NCBI GenBank assembly: GCA_963827855.1
Contig: CAWHBY010000004.1
Span: 750,337-814,336 of the forward strand
Origin: DTPU01 sp963827855
GTDB lineage: Bacteria; Planctomycetota; Phycisphaerae; Sedimentisphaerales; Anaerobacaceae
Length of the DNA stretch: 64,000 nt
Reading direction: 5' to 3'
The number at the start of each line of letters is the position of its first letter. The stretch's first letter is position 1. Under the pieces are notes generated by a model that saw only the letters and a list, made by a program, of their open reading frames with translations, had not been told where the DNA came from and ran no database searches. A program made the translations under genes and the position numbers. Below are positions 27,575-35,840 of this stretch, piece after piece.

Positions 27575-28378
27575 ATGCAGAATCGACTCAACACCATTCA
27601 GAAGCTCCTGGGGTTGGCCATCATGCTGCTGCTGATCGTGCTGATTGCGAGAATCTGTTCCTCGCCCCACGGCTCGCTTCAGGCAGCGGCCGCCAAAGGT
27701 AACGTCGAGGAGGTGCAGAGACTCCTCTCGAGCGCGCCCGAGACGGTCAATGCAGAGGACCGGGAAGGCTGGACCGCCTTGCACAGGGCCACGTATGCCG
27801 GCCACCAACCCGTGGTCTCGCTGCTGCTGGACGGCGGCGCGCAAGTCAACGCGAAGACGGGTGGCCCGGCCGCCGATGCCCAGGGTGAGACGGAATCAGC
27901 ATGGACGGGCCTGCACTTCGCAGCCAGCGAGGGGCGGACCGAGATCCTGAGACTCCTGCTCGCCAAGGGTGCAGATCCCAATCTGACCACCAGCGATGGC
28001 CATGCGGCCCTGCACATGGCCGCCCTGGCAGGCCATGCGGAGGCAGCCCAGTTGTTGCTGGACAAGGGCGCGGCCCTCGACTCGGCCGACAACAAGGGCA
28101 TCACCCCCTTGATCTGTGCAGTGGTGATGCGGCACCAGGACGTGGTTCAACTGCTCATCACGAGGGGTGCTGCGCTGAACGTGGCGGACTCGGCCGGCGC
28201 GACGGCGATCCACTACGCGGCCAAGAGCGGGCAGGAGGACATGGTACGCATCCTGTTGGCAGCCAAGGCACAGACCCATCTGAAGGACTCCATGGGTCAG
28301 ACCCCCCTGGCCGTGGCTGATCGCCAGGGCAATCAGGCGATCGCCGATCTTCTCCGCAAGTACGGGGCGACGGAGTAA
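27575..28378 (+). CDS. Membrane-anchored ankyrin-repeat protein
   Basis: The 267-residue product has an N-terminal membrane helix (LLGLAIMLLLIVLIARI) then about seven ankyrin repeats such as GWTALHRATYAGHQPVVSLL and GHAALHMAALAGHAEAAQLL. Ankyrin stacks bind other proteins; the anchor suggests work at the cytoplasmic membrane or in the periplasm. Longer frames begin at 27494 and 27566. I prefer ATG 27575, because GGAGG at 27560-27564 is 10 bases away; it is only one base from 27566. Confidence 0.85.
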   Translation: MQNRLNTIQKLLGLAIMLLLIVLIARICSSPHGSLQAAAAKGNVEEVQRLLSSAPETVNAEDREGWTALHRATYAGHQPVVSLLLDGGAQVNAKTGGPAADAQGETESAWTGLHFAASEGRTEILRLLLAKGADPNLTTSDGHAALHMAALAGHAEAAQLLLDKGAALDSADNKGITPLICAVVMRHQDVVQLLITRGAALNVADSAGATAIHYAAKSGQEDMVRILLAAKAQTHLKDSMGQTPLAVADRQGNQAIADLLRKYGATE

Positions 28379-28386
28379 CGCAATGG

Positions 28387-28530
28387 CTACTCGAACTTCT
28401 TCCTGACGTTGGTGCTCCGGCCCACGCGGCGCTTGTTGGACAGTGTAAGGCGGCCCTTGGATGTGCGCTGGCGGGCCAGGAAGCCACACTTGCGGGCGCG
28501 CTTGGCGTAACTCTTACGATGGTTTTCCAT
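28387..28530 (-). CDS. rpmH: Ribosomal protein bL34
   Basis: The 47-residue product has the bL34 signature: RKCGFLARQRTSKGRLTLSN then KRRVGR, matching the usual GF-x-x-R-x-x-T-x-x-GR...RR-x-x-GR. It is basic and ends with KKFE, a little longer than the 44-46-residue norm. Its usual neighbour rnpA is not seen; the upstream gene on the same strand belongs to the Mla-like operon. A consensus promoter at 28594-28621 serves it. It is convergent with the ankyrin gene, 8 bp away. Confidence 0.88.
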   Translation of the reverse strand: MENHRKSYAKRARKCGFLARQRTSKGRLTLSNKRRVGRSTNVRKKFE

Positions 28531-28593
28531 GATCCTGACACCTCACCGAATCGAGACAGCTTAAGACTGCATTCTGGAAAGTCGAGTTGTTGC

Positions 28594-28621
28594 ATTATAC
28601 CCGCAGTCCGTCATTCCGCAA
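28594..28621 (-). promoter_or_regulatory. rpmH: Promoter for rpmH
   Basis: On the minus strand TTGCGG (28621-28616), 16 bases, then perfect TATAAT (28599-28594). The -35 box lies inside the 3' end of the upstream lipoprotein gene. Confidence 0.7.
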
Positions 28622-29282
28622 GGGACACCTTGGCGGACCTCTCCTTTTTCCCCTCCTCCACGGCCATGGCCGCCAGGTCACTCCTCAACTGGCCCAGGAT
28701 GTGCCGGATACAGGTGCTGAAGGCAGCCACCACCTGCTCCGCACTGGGTTTGGTCTGCAGGTCGACCCGGGCGGCCAGGGTCCTGCGATAGGCCACCGAG
28801 TCTGGCCCTCCATTGGGATCTGCACGGGTCAGGACGACGCGGATGCGGGCCAAGGCCGTGGGCCGATTCGAGTCTTCGAACTCGGCAGTCAGCGTCTCCA
28901 GGTAGGGGTCCAGGGTGTAGACCGCCCTGTTCGAGGCCGCCCCCACGCCCCCCTCCAGCCACCGATAGAGGGCGTCATCCAGTTGGTCGCTCAGGGGCAC
29001 CAGGTAGGTGTTGTAGAGATCGTACTCGTATTGCACGGCCGTGAGCCTGTAGGCCAGGCTGCGGCCGGCAAAGGGCGCAGCCACGCGGCACGGTCGGATC
29101 CGCAGGGGGAGACTCGGCGCCGCCGCCCGTCCCTCGCTCCCGGGATCGAGTTGCAGCAGGAAGGTCCTGGTGTCTGCAGACGATCGCGTCCCGACCCTGC
29201 AGCCTGCCGTCCAGAGCAGGCACCCCATCATCATCCACCGGGCCCAAGGCTGAGCATTGCGAGACAGACAGTACGCGTTCAT
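28611..29282 (-). CDS. ABC transport auxiliary lipoprotein (MlaX/PqiC-like)
   Basis: The 223-residue protein has a lipoprotein signal ending LLWTAGC near residue 28. The body resembles ABC_trans_aux lipoproteins (YTLDPYLETLTAEFEDS, ARIRVVLTRAD), which sit in the periplasm on the outer membrane and join MCE-type lipid transporters. The start overlaps the stop of the MCE gene by four bases (ATGA), so it is the last gene of the Mla-like operon. Confidence 0.78.
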   Translation of the reverse strand: MNAYCLSRNAQPWARWMMMGCLLWTAGCRVGTRSSADTRTFLLQLDPGSEGRAAAPSLPLRIRPCRVAAPFAGRSLAYRLTAVQYEYDLYNTYLVPLSDQLDDALYRWLEGGVGAASNRAVYTLDPYLETLTAEFEDSNRPTALARIRVVLTRADPNGGPDSVAYRRTLAARVDLQTKPSAEQVVAAFSTCIRHILGQLRSDLAAMAVEEGKKERSAKVSLAE

Positions 29283-30226
29283 TTGACGACCTCCGAGCGG
29301 GACGGCTGACCTGACAGCAGGATCTTGGCCGGATCGTTCTTGAGTGACTCCGACAGGTCACGCAGGTTGGCGGCCACGGTCCGCAGGTCAACCATGATCT
29401 TCTCGATGTCCACCTCGTGGCGGGCGACCAGTTGTTCGATCCGAGCCAGGGCGTCCGTGAATTGTTGGACCGCCCGTGGAACGGTGCCCGGCGGAGGCGT
29501 CTGCGAGGACAGGGCCTGCTGGATCTGGCGGTTGGTCTGGCGAAGGTCCTCCGCCAACGTCACGACCGCCTGGCGGACGTCCCCCAGCTTGACCTCGTTG
29601 GCCGCCCTGTCGATGGAATCCAAGGCCCTGGCCATCCTCTCAGACAACCCTTCGATATCGAGCTTCTCGAGCCGCTGGAACACGTTGTCCACCGCCCGCG
29701 TGAAGTTGGTGACGACGCTGGGCGCGGAGGGGACATAGAGCGAGTGCGGCTCCCACGGGACCGAGAGCGCGGGGTTGCGAATCGGGTCCACGTAGTCCGT
29801 CTCCAGCGTCAGAAGCCCCGTGATGCCCTGGTAGGTGAGCTTGAGCCGCAGCCCGTTCTGGATCTCCCTGGCCATCATCGCATGAAAGGCCGTGGGGCCG
29901 CCGCTGATCCCCGGCATCTTGGACCGCTCCACGGACATGAGGACCATGACGTACCGGCTGTACTGCTCGAACCACGGGCTGTTGGGCTCCATGGGGTATT
30001 CCAGCGGCACAAACGTGATCCGCTCGATCCGGCCGATGGCCACGCCCCGGTGCATCAGGGCAGAGCCTTCGTTGAGCCCCTGAACGGACTCATTGATGTA
30101 GGTCTCCATCCAGATCACGTCCTTGCGGAATGTCCGGGTCCCGATCGCCACCATGCCGGCGATCACCAGGACCCCTGTACCCAGGACAAACGCCCCGATC
30201 TTGAAGTGGTTGGCCTTGCTGTTCAT
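29279..30226 (-). CDS. mlaD: MCE-domain protein (MlaD-like), lipid transport
   Basis: The true start is ATG 30226; the longer frame runs back into the ATPase gene. The 315-residue product has one membrane helix (FKIGAFVLGTGVLVIAGMVAI) and an MCE domain of about 100 residues (SVQGLNEGSALMHRGVAIGRI, then LRLKLTYQGITGLLTLETDY). A long helical C-terminal half follows, as in longer MCE proteins of the periplasm. It would carry phospholipids between membranes. The start shares ATGA with the ATPase stop. Confidence 0.9.
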   Translation of the reverse strand: MNSKANHFKIGAFVLGTGVLVIAGMVAIGTRTFRKDVIWMETYINESVQGLNEGSALMHRGVAIGRIERITFVPLEYPMEPNSPWFEQYSRYVMVLMSVERSKMPGISGGPTAFHAMMAREIQNGLRLKLTYQGITGLLTLETDYVDPIRNPALSVPWEPHSLYVPSAPSVVTNFTRAVDNVFQRLEKLDIEGLSERMARALDSIDRAANEVKLGDVRQAVVTLAEDLRQTNRQIQQALSSQTPPPGTVPRAVQQFTDALARIEQLVARHEVDIEKIMVDLRTVAANLRDLSESLKNDPAKILLSGQPSRSEVVK

Positions 30227-31050
30227 GGTTTGATGCTCTCCATGTCCTCGGTGGCCCTGTGGAAGAACTGCCAGACCGCCGGCTTCGTCCGATCCTCGCT
30301 GAGTTCCGAGGGCCTGCCCTGGGCCAGGATCCCCCGCACGGTCTTGTCCAGAAAGATCACCCAGTCGGCCAGGGCGAATATGCTCGCCAGCTCGTGGGTC
30401 ACCATCACGCACGTCACGCCCAGACCACGCGACAACTGGAGGATCAGCCGATCCAGATGGGCGGCAGTCACGGGATCCAGCCCTGCGGACGGCTCATCCA
30501 GGAACAGGATCTTCGGGTCGAGGGCCATGGCCCTGGCCAGGGCCGCCCGTTTACACATGCCTCCACTGAGCTCGCTGGGCATGTACCCCTCGAATCCCTC
30601 CAGGCCCACAAGCCTCAGCTTGGCAGCCGCGATCCATTCGATGGCCTCAGCCGGCAGATCCGTGAACTCCTCCAGCGGCAGGGCCACGTTCTCCAGGGCA
30701 GTCATGGAGCCGAACAGGCGCCCGCTCTGGAAGGCCACCCCCAAGGTGGACAGGATCTGCCTCCGCTGCACGTCGCCCGCAGTCACCAGGTCCCCGCCGT
30801 CGATCCTGACTGCGCCCGCCATGGGCGGCAGCAGGCCTATCATGCAATTGAGCAGCGTGCTCTTGCCGCATCCGGATGCGCCCACGATGGCCACAATCTG
30901 GCCGGCGGCTACTTCGAAGCTCACATCCTGGATCACCACGCCCTGATGATACCCTGCAGTCAGGTTCTCCACCCGGATGAGAGGCCGATCGAGCCTCGCC
31001 TGCGGTGGCCCTTGGGGGGTCTGTATACCTGCGGATCCTGGCTGGTTCAT
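30223..31050 (-). CDS. mlaF: ABC transporter ATP-binding protein, MlaF-like
   Basis: The 275-residue ATPase has Walker A GASGCGKST, the Q-loop FQSGRLF, signature LSGGM, Walker B ILFLDEPSAGLDP and the switch His in VTHEL. The wording FQSGRLFGSMTALENVALPL and LSGGMCKRAALARA is characteristic of MlaF rather than other importers. It should power the MlaE-like permease encoded just upstream (3-bp gap). Confidence 0.93.
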   Translation of the reverse strand: MNQPGSAGIQTPQGPPQARLDRPLIRVENLTAGYHQGVVIQDVSFEVAAGQIVAIVGASGCGKSTLLNCMIGLLPPMAGAVRIDGGDLVTAGDVQRRQILSTLGVAFQSGRLFGSMTALENVALPLEEFTDLPAEAIEWIAAAKLRLVGLEGFEGYMPSELSGGMCKRAALARAMALDPKILFLDEPSAGLDPVTAAHLDRLILQLSRGLGVTCVMVTHELASIFALADWVIFLDKTVRGILAQGRPSELSEDRTKPAVWQFFHRATEDMESIKP

Positions 31051-31053
31051 GGG

Positions 31054-32235
31054 CTATATGTCCAACAAGTAGAGCGTCACTGCAAAGACCCCCTCTGCCA
31101 GCACGAGGGTCACCAAGGAGCTGACCACGGCCCGCGTGGTCGCCTGGCCCACTGCGCCGGGTCCGCTCTGGGTCTGGAGGCCTCGCAGGCACCCGATGGT
31201 CCCCACCAGCCCGCCGAAGACGAGTGACTTGACGAGGCCCACGACGAGGTCGCCGGCCGACAGGATGTCCCTCACGTGTGCCCAGTACGTGGCCAGCGGG
31301 TAGCCCAGCGACAAGATCACGATGGCACAGCCCGCCAATCCCACGAGGTTGGTGATCGTGGCCAGCAGCGGCGTCACCAGGGTGAGGGCCAGCACCCGCG
31401 GTACCACCAGGAATCGAACTGGATCGATCGCCATCACCTCCAGGGCGTCCAGCTCGTTGTTGATCTTCATGGTCCCGATCTCCGCGGCGTACGCGGAGCC
31501 GGTCCTGCCGGTCAGGATCACCGCAGTCAAGAAGGGACCCAGGACCCTGACCAGGGCGACGGCCACCAGGTCAGACACGTAGATCTCCACTCCAAATCGC
31601 CGCAGAGGCATGGCCGAGCTGAAGGCCATGATCAGACCGAACAGGAGGCCCAGCATCGAGACGACCGCCACTGCGTTGACCCCGCCCAGCTCGAGAACCA
31701 TCAGGAAATCCGGCCATCGGAAGCGTCTGAACTGGCGGGCCTGCTGGACAGCCGCCTCGCAGATCCGGCCGATGAACGCCACCTGGGCGTAGAGGTCGCT
31801 AGTGGCTGCCGCGACCTTGCTGCCGAGCAGCTCAATGGGTCGCGCCCTGGGAGTCTGTCGAGCAGGAGGCCTCGGCTGGCCTCCTGACAGGACCAGTGAT
31901 TGCCACGGCCCTGCCAACCCGACGATCTGAAGCTCTTTGCCCACCAGGCTGGCCACGTGGGTCAGATAGGTCAGGAACCCCGCGCCTGCCCCATCGCAGT
32001 ATGAGAGCGCCGAGGCGTCGAGGATGATCCGGGGGCATGCCGAGGCCCGTATGCCGTCCGCCGCCTCCCCCCAGAGCCGCCCGACGGTATGGACGTCCAG
32101 GCGACCGGACAGTTGCAGACGCAACTGCTGCGGGTCGTCCTTGAGGAACGCCAACGAGCCCACCTGGCGTTCCTGGCCAGCCGCCTGTGCAGTCGATCCA
32201 TCGGTTGCGCGATCACGTTCGGCCGTTCGTTCCAT
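31054..32235 (-). CDS. mlaE: MlaE-type permease fused to an N-terminal STAS domain
   Basis: The 393-residue protein has two parts. Residues about 25-110 look like a STAS domain (LQLSGRLDVHTVGRLW, IILDASALSYCDGAGAGFL), like the separate MlaB of E. coli. Residues about 140-393 are an MlaE permease with five or so helices and the motifs GPFLTAVILTGRTGSAYAAE and MKINNELDALEVMAIDP. The fusion replaces MlaB. It heads the operon. Confidence 0.92.
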   Translation of the reverse strand: MERTAERDRATDGSTAQAAGQERQVGSLAFLKDDPQQLRLQLSGRLDVHTVGRLWGEAADGIRASACPRIILDASALSYCDGAGAGFLTYLTHVASLVGKELQIVGLAGPWQSLVLSGGQPRPPARQTPRARPIELLGSKVAAATSDLYAQVAFIGRICEAAVQQARQFRRFRWPDFLMVLELGGVNAVAVVSMLGLLFGLIMAFSSAMPLRRFGVEIYVSDLVAVALVRVLGPFLTAVILTGRTGSAYAAEIGTMKINNELDALEVMAIDPVRFLVVPRVLALTLVTPLLATITNLVGLAGCAIVILSLGYPLATYWAHVRDILSAGDLVVGLVKSLVFGGLVGTIGCLRGLQTQSGPGAVGQATTRAVVSSLVTLVLAEGVFAVTLYLLDI

Positions 32236-32341
32236 CTACCCGAGCAGTGTAGTGGCACCCCACGGCCTGTCAAGCCCGTTTGCCGGGCCCCTGGCGGCGA
32301 ATGAAGGGTTCGACGACCAAAAACCGTCAATGATCAAGGGT

Positions 32342-35300
32342 TCAGCGGTCTCCAGCCAGGTGGCGGATCTCGCCGGCTGTCAACACGCGGTTGTAGATCC
32401 GGAATTCATCTAGTGTGCCGGTGAAGTAGGCGTCTGCCGTGTACTGAGACCGGCCCAGCCAGTTCTGATTGGTCTTGCCCAGGTCCTTGGGAACGGTGTT
32501 GGTCGCACCGCTGGCCACGACATCGCCGTCCAGGCAGAGCTGCAGGGTCTTGGCCGTACCGTCGATCACCACCGCAACGGAGTGCCAGCCAGCCGGCAGC
32601 GTGGCCGGCGAGTTGATGCCGGACTCGCCGGCGCTTGCGTTGGTCGTGATGGCAAACCGAACGGAGCCACTGGTGCCCTGGCGAGGCGTCAGGAACATGT
32701 AGGCCGTGGGGCCTGTGCCGAAGTCGAAGATCCGCTGCCAGGAGCCGTTGCCCGTGCCGGGGAAGTTGACCCACGTCGTGACCGTGCAACTGGTCAGGCC
32801 GCTGATCAACGTGCCGACCGGCAGATCCGCCTCGTCATCGAGGCCGTCAAACTGCAGGGCCTTGCCGTAGCCGCTGGGTCCATCGACGTACGCGGGCGTG
32901 CCCTGTGCCACGCCATCGAGGCCATGGCCTGAGGCATCCTTCACGTCGCCTTCCAGCCTGTAGTAGGCCGCCAGACTGGCGGCGCCGGGATCCGCAGGCT
33001 GCACCGGGCCGGGCGCAGATCTGTACAGCCGGATATCGTCGACGTAGAGGATGCCCTTGCCGGCCCCTGACACGCCCACGGCCAGGGTCTTGACGGCCTT
33101 CAGGTCGACGCCCATTGCCGCCAGGTCGATGTTCCATTGCTTCCACATGGGGATGGCCAGGCTGTTGACGCTGCTGGCGTAGACCACCTTGACGCCGTTG
33201 ACGGCCACGTACAACTGGCCTGCGCCGTTGTCGCCTGCACCATGGAAGAACAGCATCAGGGTCTTGGCCCCGCCCACGGACCAGTCCTGGGCGGGTTCGA
33301 AGGTACGGGTGGCCTCAGACGTGGCCTTGCCGCTTGTGTTGTCGTAGGCCAGCGGCATGGACTGACGTCCACCGTGCACGACCGTACGTCCGGCAAACGG
33401 CGGGTCGGTGTTGCCTACGGTCGAGCCGCTGGCATTGCCCGCTGAGGGCGCGACGCCGCAGTCCTTCGACCCATTGTGTCCAAATCCATCCAACCAGGCG
33501 AAGAAGATCCTGTTGCAGGTATCGTTGTAGGCCTCAAAGTCATCCACGACGGCGTACTCGGGCGTGGAGAAGGTCCACACGTCGCCCTCCCAGGACTTTG
33601 GGGTCGCCGCGTCATTGGCCTCGTTGACCTTCCAGTAGTAGGTCGTGCCGTATTCGAGGCCCAGGGCTGCCAGCCCCAGGCTGCGGTCGGTGACGGTCTT
33701 GACGGTCGCCGTGCCGTTGCCCAACGCAGTGGCATCGCTCGCCACGGCCACCTCGTGCCGGGCCGCCTCCCTGCCAGGCCGCCAGCTCAGGACAGAGTCC
33801 AGGGCCACGGAGGTCGCGCCAGAGGCAGGCTTCGGCGAGAAGGCCTTGACCGGCACGTAGAAGAACCGGACCTCACTGAGCCCGGCCTGCTTGTTTCCAT
33901 CCGCCCAGTTGGTCGCGATAGTCAGCTTGACGAACTTGGCCTGCACGCCGACGAAGTCCACCGTGGTGTTGTGGACGTAGGAAGCGTCAGCACTGGCCTG
34001 CGCGAACTGCGGGACATTGGGTACCGCAGTCCAGGCGGCCCCGTCCAGCGAGGTCTCGATGGTCACGTCCTTGGCGCCAAAGCCCACCGACTGCTCGACC
34101 TGTTGATTGGAGTTCCACACCCAGAGCTGGTGCAGCTTGTAGACCGCGTCGAACTCGTACTGAATCCAGATGGGTGAAACGTTCTTCTTGCTGAGCCACA
34201 TCTGCGAAGAGGTGGTCCCATGCTGATCGAGGCTGTCGAGACCTGAGCCGTCGATCGTCTTGTCCGGTCCCATCGCCGAGGTCAATGAACTCGAGGCCGT
34301 GGCCTTGACGGGCTTGACGGGAAAGCCGTACAGCTCGGCGGTGAGACTCCAGACGCCACCCTTGAAGAGGGTGCTGTCGGGCGCGGCGTTGATCTCGTCG
34401 ACCCGCCAATAGTAGGTCTGGCCGAAGTCCAGCAGGCCGGCAGGGTCGCAGGTGTTGGCATCCTGCCCTTGGCTGACCAGCACGCCGTTCGCACTGATCC
34501 TGCTGGCGGTGTTGACGTCGTCGAAAACCGTCCCAAAGTACACGTCGTGAGTCTTGGCAAAGTCACCCGAGGTCCAGCTCAGGACCACGTCCCTGACCAC
34601 GTCGGTGGCCTTGTCCGAGGGAACCGGCGAAGAGGCCGCTGCAGCACCGACGATGCGGGGAATCATCTCTGCCGGGCTGCGGGCAATGTCGCTGATGCGA
34701 ACCTCGTCTATCCAGCCCTCCCAGTTCTCCGTCCGGCCGTTGAAGTCGCGGCCCTCGTTGCCCACCACGAAGTTGGGGGCTGTGGCGGCATCCAGGTTCG
34801 CAGACAGGTTGGCCGAGCCCAGTTCGACCGCCGCGGAGACGCCCGCGTCCAAACTAGTCCAGTAGAACCGCATGTTGCCGTCCGTGCCGGGCTGGCCGTT
34901 GTACGTGACCGCCGCGTGATACCACTTGTTGGCGACAAAGGCATGGGGCCCTTCCTTGGGCAGCGGCACGGTGATCGTCTGCTGGGTGCCGGTCAGCTTG
35001 ATGAAGACCAGGTTGCCGCCGGTCTCCACACGCCACTGCCAGCCCCGGGCTCCATCGCCTTCGCCGGAGACGATCTGCATGTTGTTGGGGATGGCCCCAA
35101 GACCAAAGGCCGAGTAAACCAGGGCCTCGATGGTGAAGGACCCGTTGGTGCCCAGGAGCGAGCCGATGGCAGTGGCCGCCGCTGCCCCTGCATTGGGCAA
35201 GACCACCCCTGTCGCCGCAGTCCCTTCATAGGTGTAGAGGGCCTGTCCCAATCCCGGCAACTTGCTGTCTGACGCGGTGGCGCCCCCACCCAGGATCAGC

Positions 35301-35452
35301 TCGATCGCTCCGTTGGCCGCGCTATCCTGGCCGTTGCCATCGAAGTGATAGAGATGGACCGTGTGGTCATCAGGCCTGTAGGGGACTGGGTAGGCTGGAT
35401 TCGACAATCCCACCACGAGGCAGATCAGGAGCCAAGTCGTCATCTTCTTCAT
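32342..35452 (-). CDS. Large secreted protein: LamG, discoidin, VDDFE module, LamG
   Basis: I place the start at ATG 35452, with GGAGG eight bases upstream; a longer frame begins at 35488. The 1036-residue product has a signal peptide (MTTWLLICLVVGLSNPAYP) and an N-terminal LamG domain. It continues with a fibronectin-like unit, a discoidin domain (PVKPVKATASSSLTSAMGP), a second fibronectin-like unit, the VDDFEAY ... HGGRQSMPLAY ... LYVDDIRL module, and a C-terminal LamG domain ending AGDR. From the discoidin domain on it is closely similar to the protein at 13012, so they are paralogs. It is probably a surface sugar-binding protein. Confidence 0.9.
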   Translation of the reverse strand: MKKMTTWLLICLVVGLSNPAYPVPYRPDDHTVHLYHFDGNGQDSAANGAIELILGGGATASDSKLPGLGQALYTYEGTAATGVVLPNAGAAAATAIGSLLGTNGSFTIEALVYSAFGLGAIPNNMQIVSGEGDGARGWQWRVETGGNLVFIKLTGTQQTITVPLPKEGPHAFVANKWYHAAVTYNGQPGTDGNMRFYWTSLDAGVSAAVELGSANLSANLDAATAPNFVVGNEGRDFNGRTENWEGWIDEVRISDIARSPAEMIPRIVGAAAASSPVPSDKATDVVRDVVLSWTSGDFAKTHDVYFGTVFDDVNTASRISANGVLVSQGQDANTCDPAGLLDFGQTYYWRVDEINAAPDSTLFKGGVWSLTAELYGFPVKPVKATASSSLTSAMGPDKTIDGSGLDSLDQHGTTSSQMWLSKKNVSPIWIQYEFDAVYKLHQLWVWNSNQQVEQSVGFGAKDVTIETSLDGAAWTAVPNVPQFAQASADASYVHNTTVDFVGVQAKFVKLTIATNWADGNKQAGLSEVRFFYVPVKAFSPKPASGATSVALDSVLSWRPGREAARHEVAVASDATALGNGTATVKTVTDRSLGLAALGLEYGTTYYWKVNEANDAATPKSWEGDVWTFSTPEYAVVDDFEAYNDTCNRIFFAWLDGFGHNGSKDCGVAPSAGNASGSTVGNTDPPFAGRTVVHGGRQSMPLAYDNTSGKATSEATRTFEPAQDWSVGGAKTLMLFFHGAGDNGAGQLYVAVNGVKVVYASSVNSLAIPMWKQWNIDLAAMGVDLKAVKTLAVGVSGAGKGILYVDDIRLYRSAPGPVQPADPGAASLAAYYRLEGDVKDASGHGLDGVAQGTPAYVDGPSGYGKALQFDGLDDEADLPVGTLISGLTSCTVTTWVNFPGTGNGSWQRIFDFGTGPTAYMFLTPRQGTSGSVRFAITTNASAGESGINSPATLPAGWHSVAVVIDGTAKTLQLCLDGDVVASGATNTVPKDLGKTNQNWLGRSQYTADAYFTGTLDEFRIYNRVLTAGEIRHLAGDR

Positions 35453-35488
35453 CGTGCTATCCTCCAACGCGTGCATCCACTCAGTCAC

Positions 35489-35840
35489 CCTTGCTCCGGG
35501 GGCGTCCCTTGCGACAGACCGGGACTACTATCGTTCATTTTTACCATATGGGCGCCTTCGCTGCAAGAGACTAGGCCGCCGCAATAACCCATTGACATCC
35601 TCCGGTCTGACAATAGGATAGGGCCAAGAGACTATCTCAAAACCTGTATCTACTACGATCGGCTGCGAAGCCCTGGGGCTGCGTTGTCGGCGAAGAAGGT
35701 TCTCGACGTGCCGACAAGCACGCCTCCGAGCCTTCTCCGCCTCCGCCTTGCCCCCGGGCTCCTCGCTCGATCTCGCTACGAAACAGGTTCTGAGATGGTC
35801 TCTCAGAGTGATCTGATCAACACAGGATGGACTCCTCATT
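35489..35840. other. Gene-free stretch with MITE-like element
   Basis: No supported gene; most of it is the MITE-like element at 35628-35802. Confidence 0.6.
35628..35802. mobile_element. MITE-like element with 20-bp terminal inverted repeats
   Basis: GAGACTATCTCAAAACCTGT (35628-35647) matches the reverse complement of 35783-35802 at 18 of 20 bases. The inverted match continues, imperfectly, into the GC-rich interior, which also has a GTCGGC/GCCGAC stem. At 175 bp it encodes nothing. No clear target duplication is seen. Confidence 0.65.

Noticed and set aside
35628..35802. Complete insertion sequence
   Set aside because: Too short and without a transposase frame; only a MITE-like call is supported.
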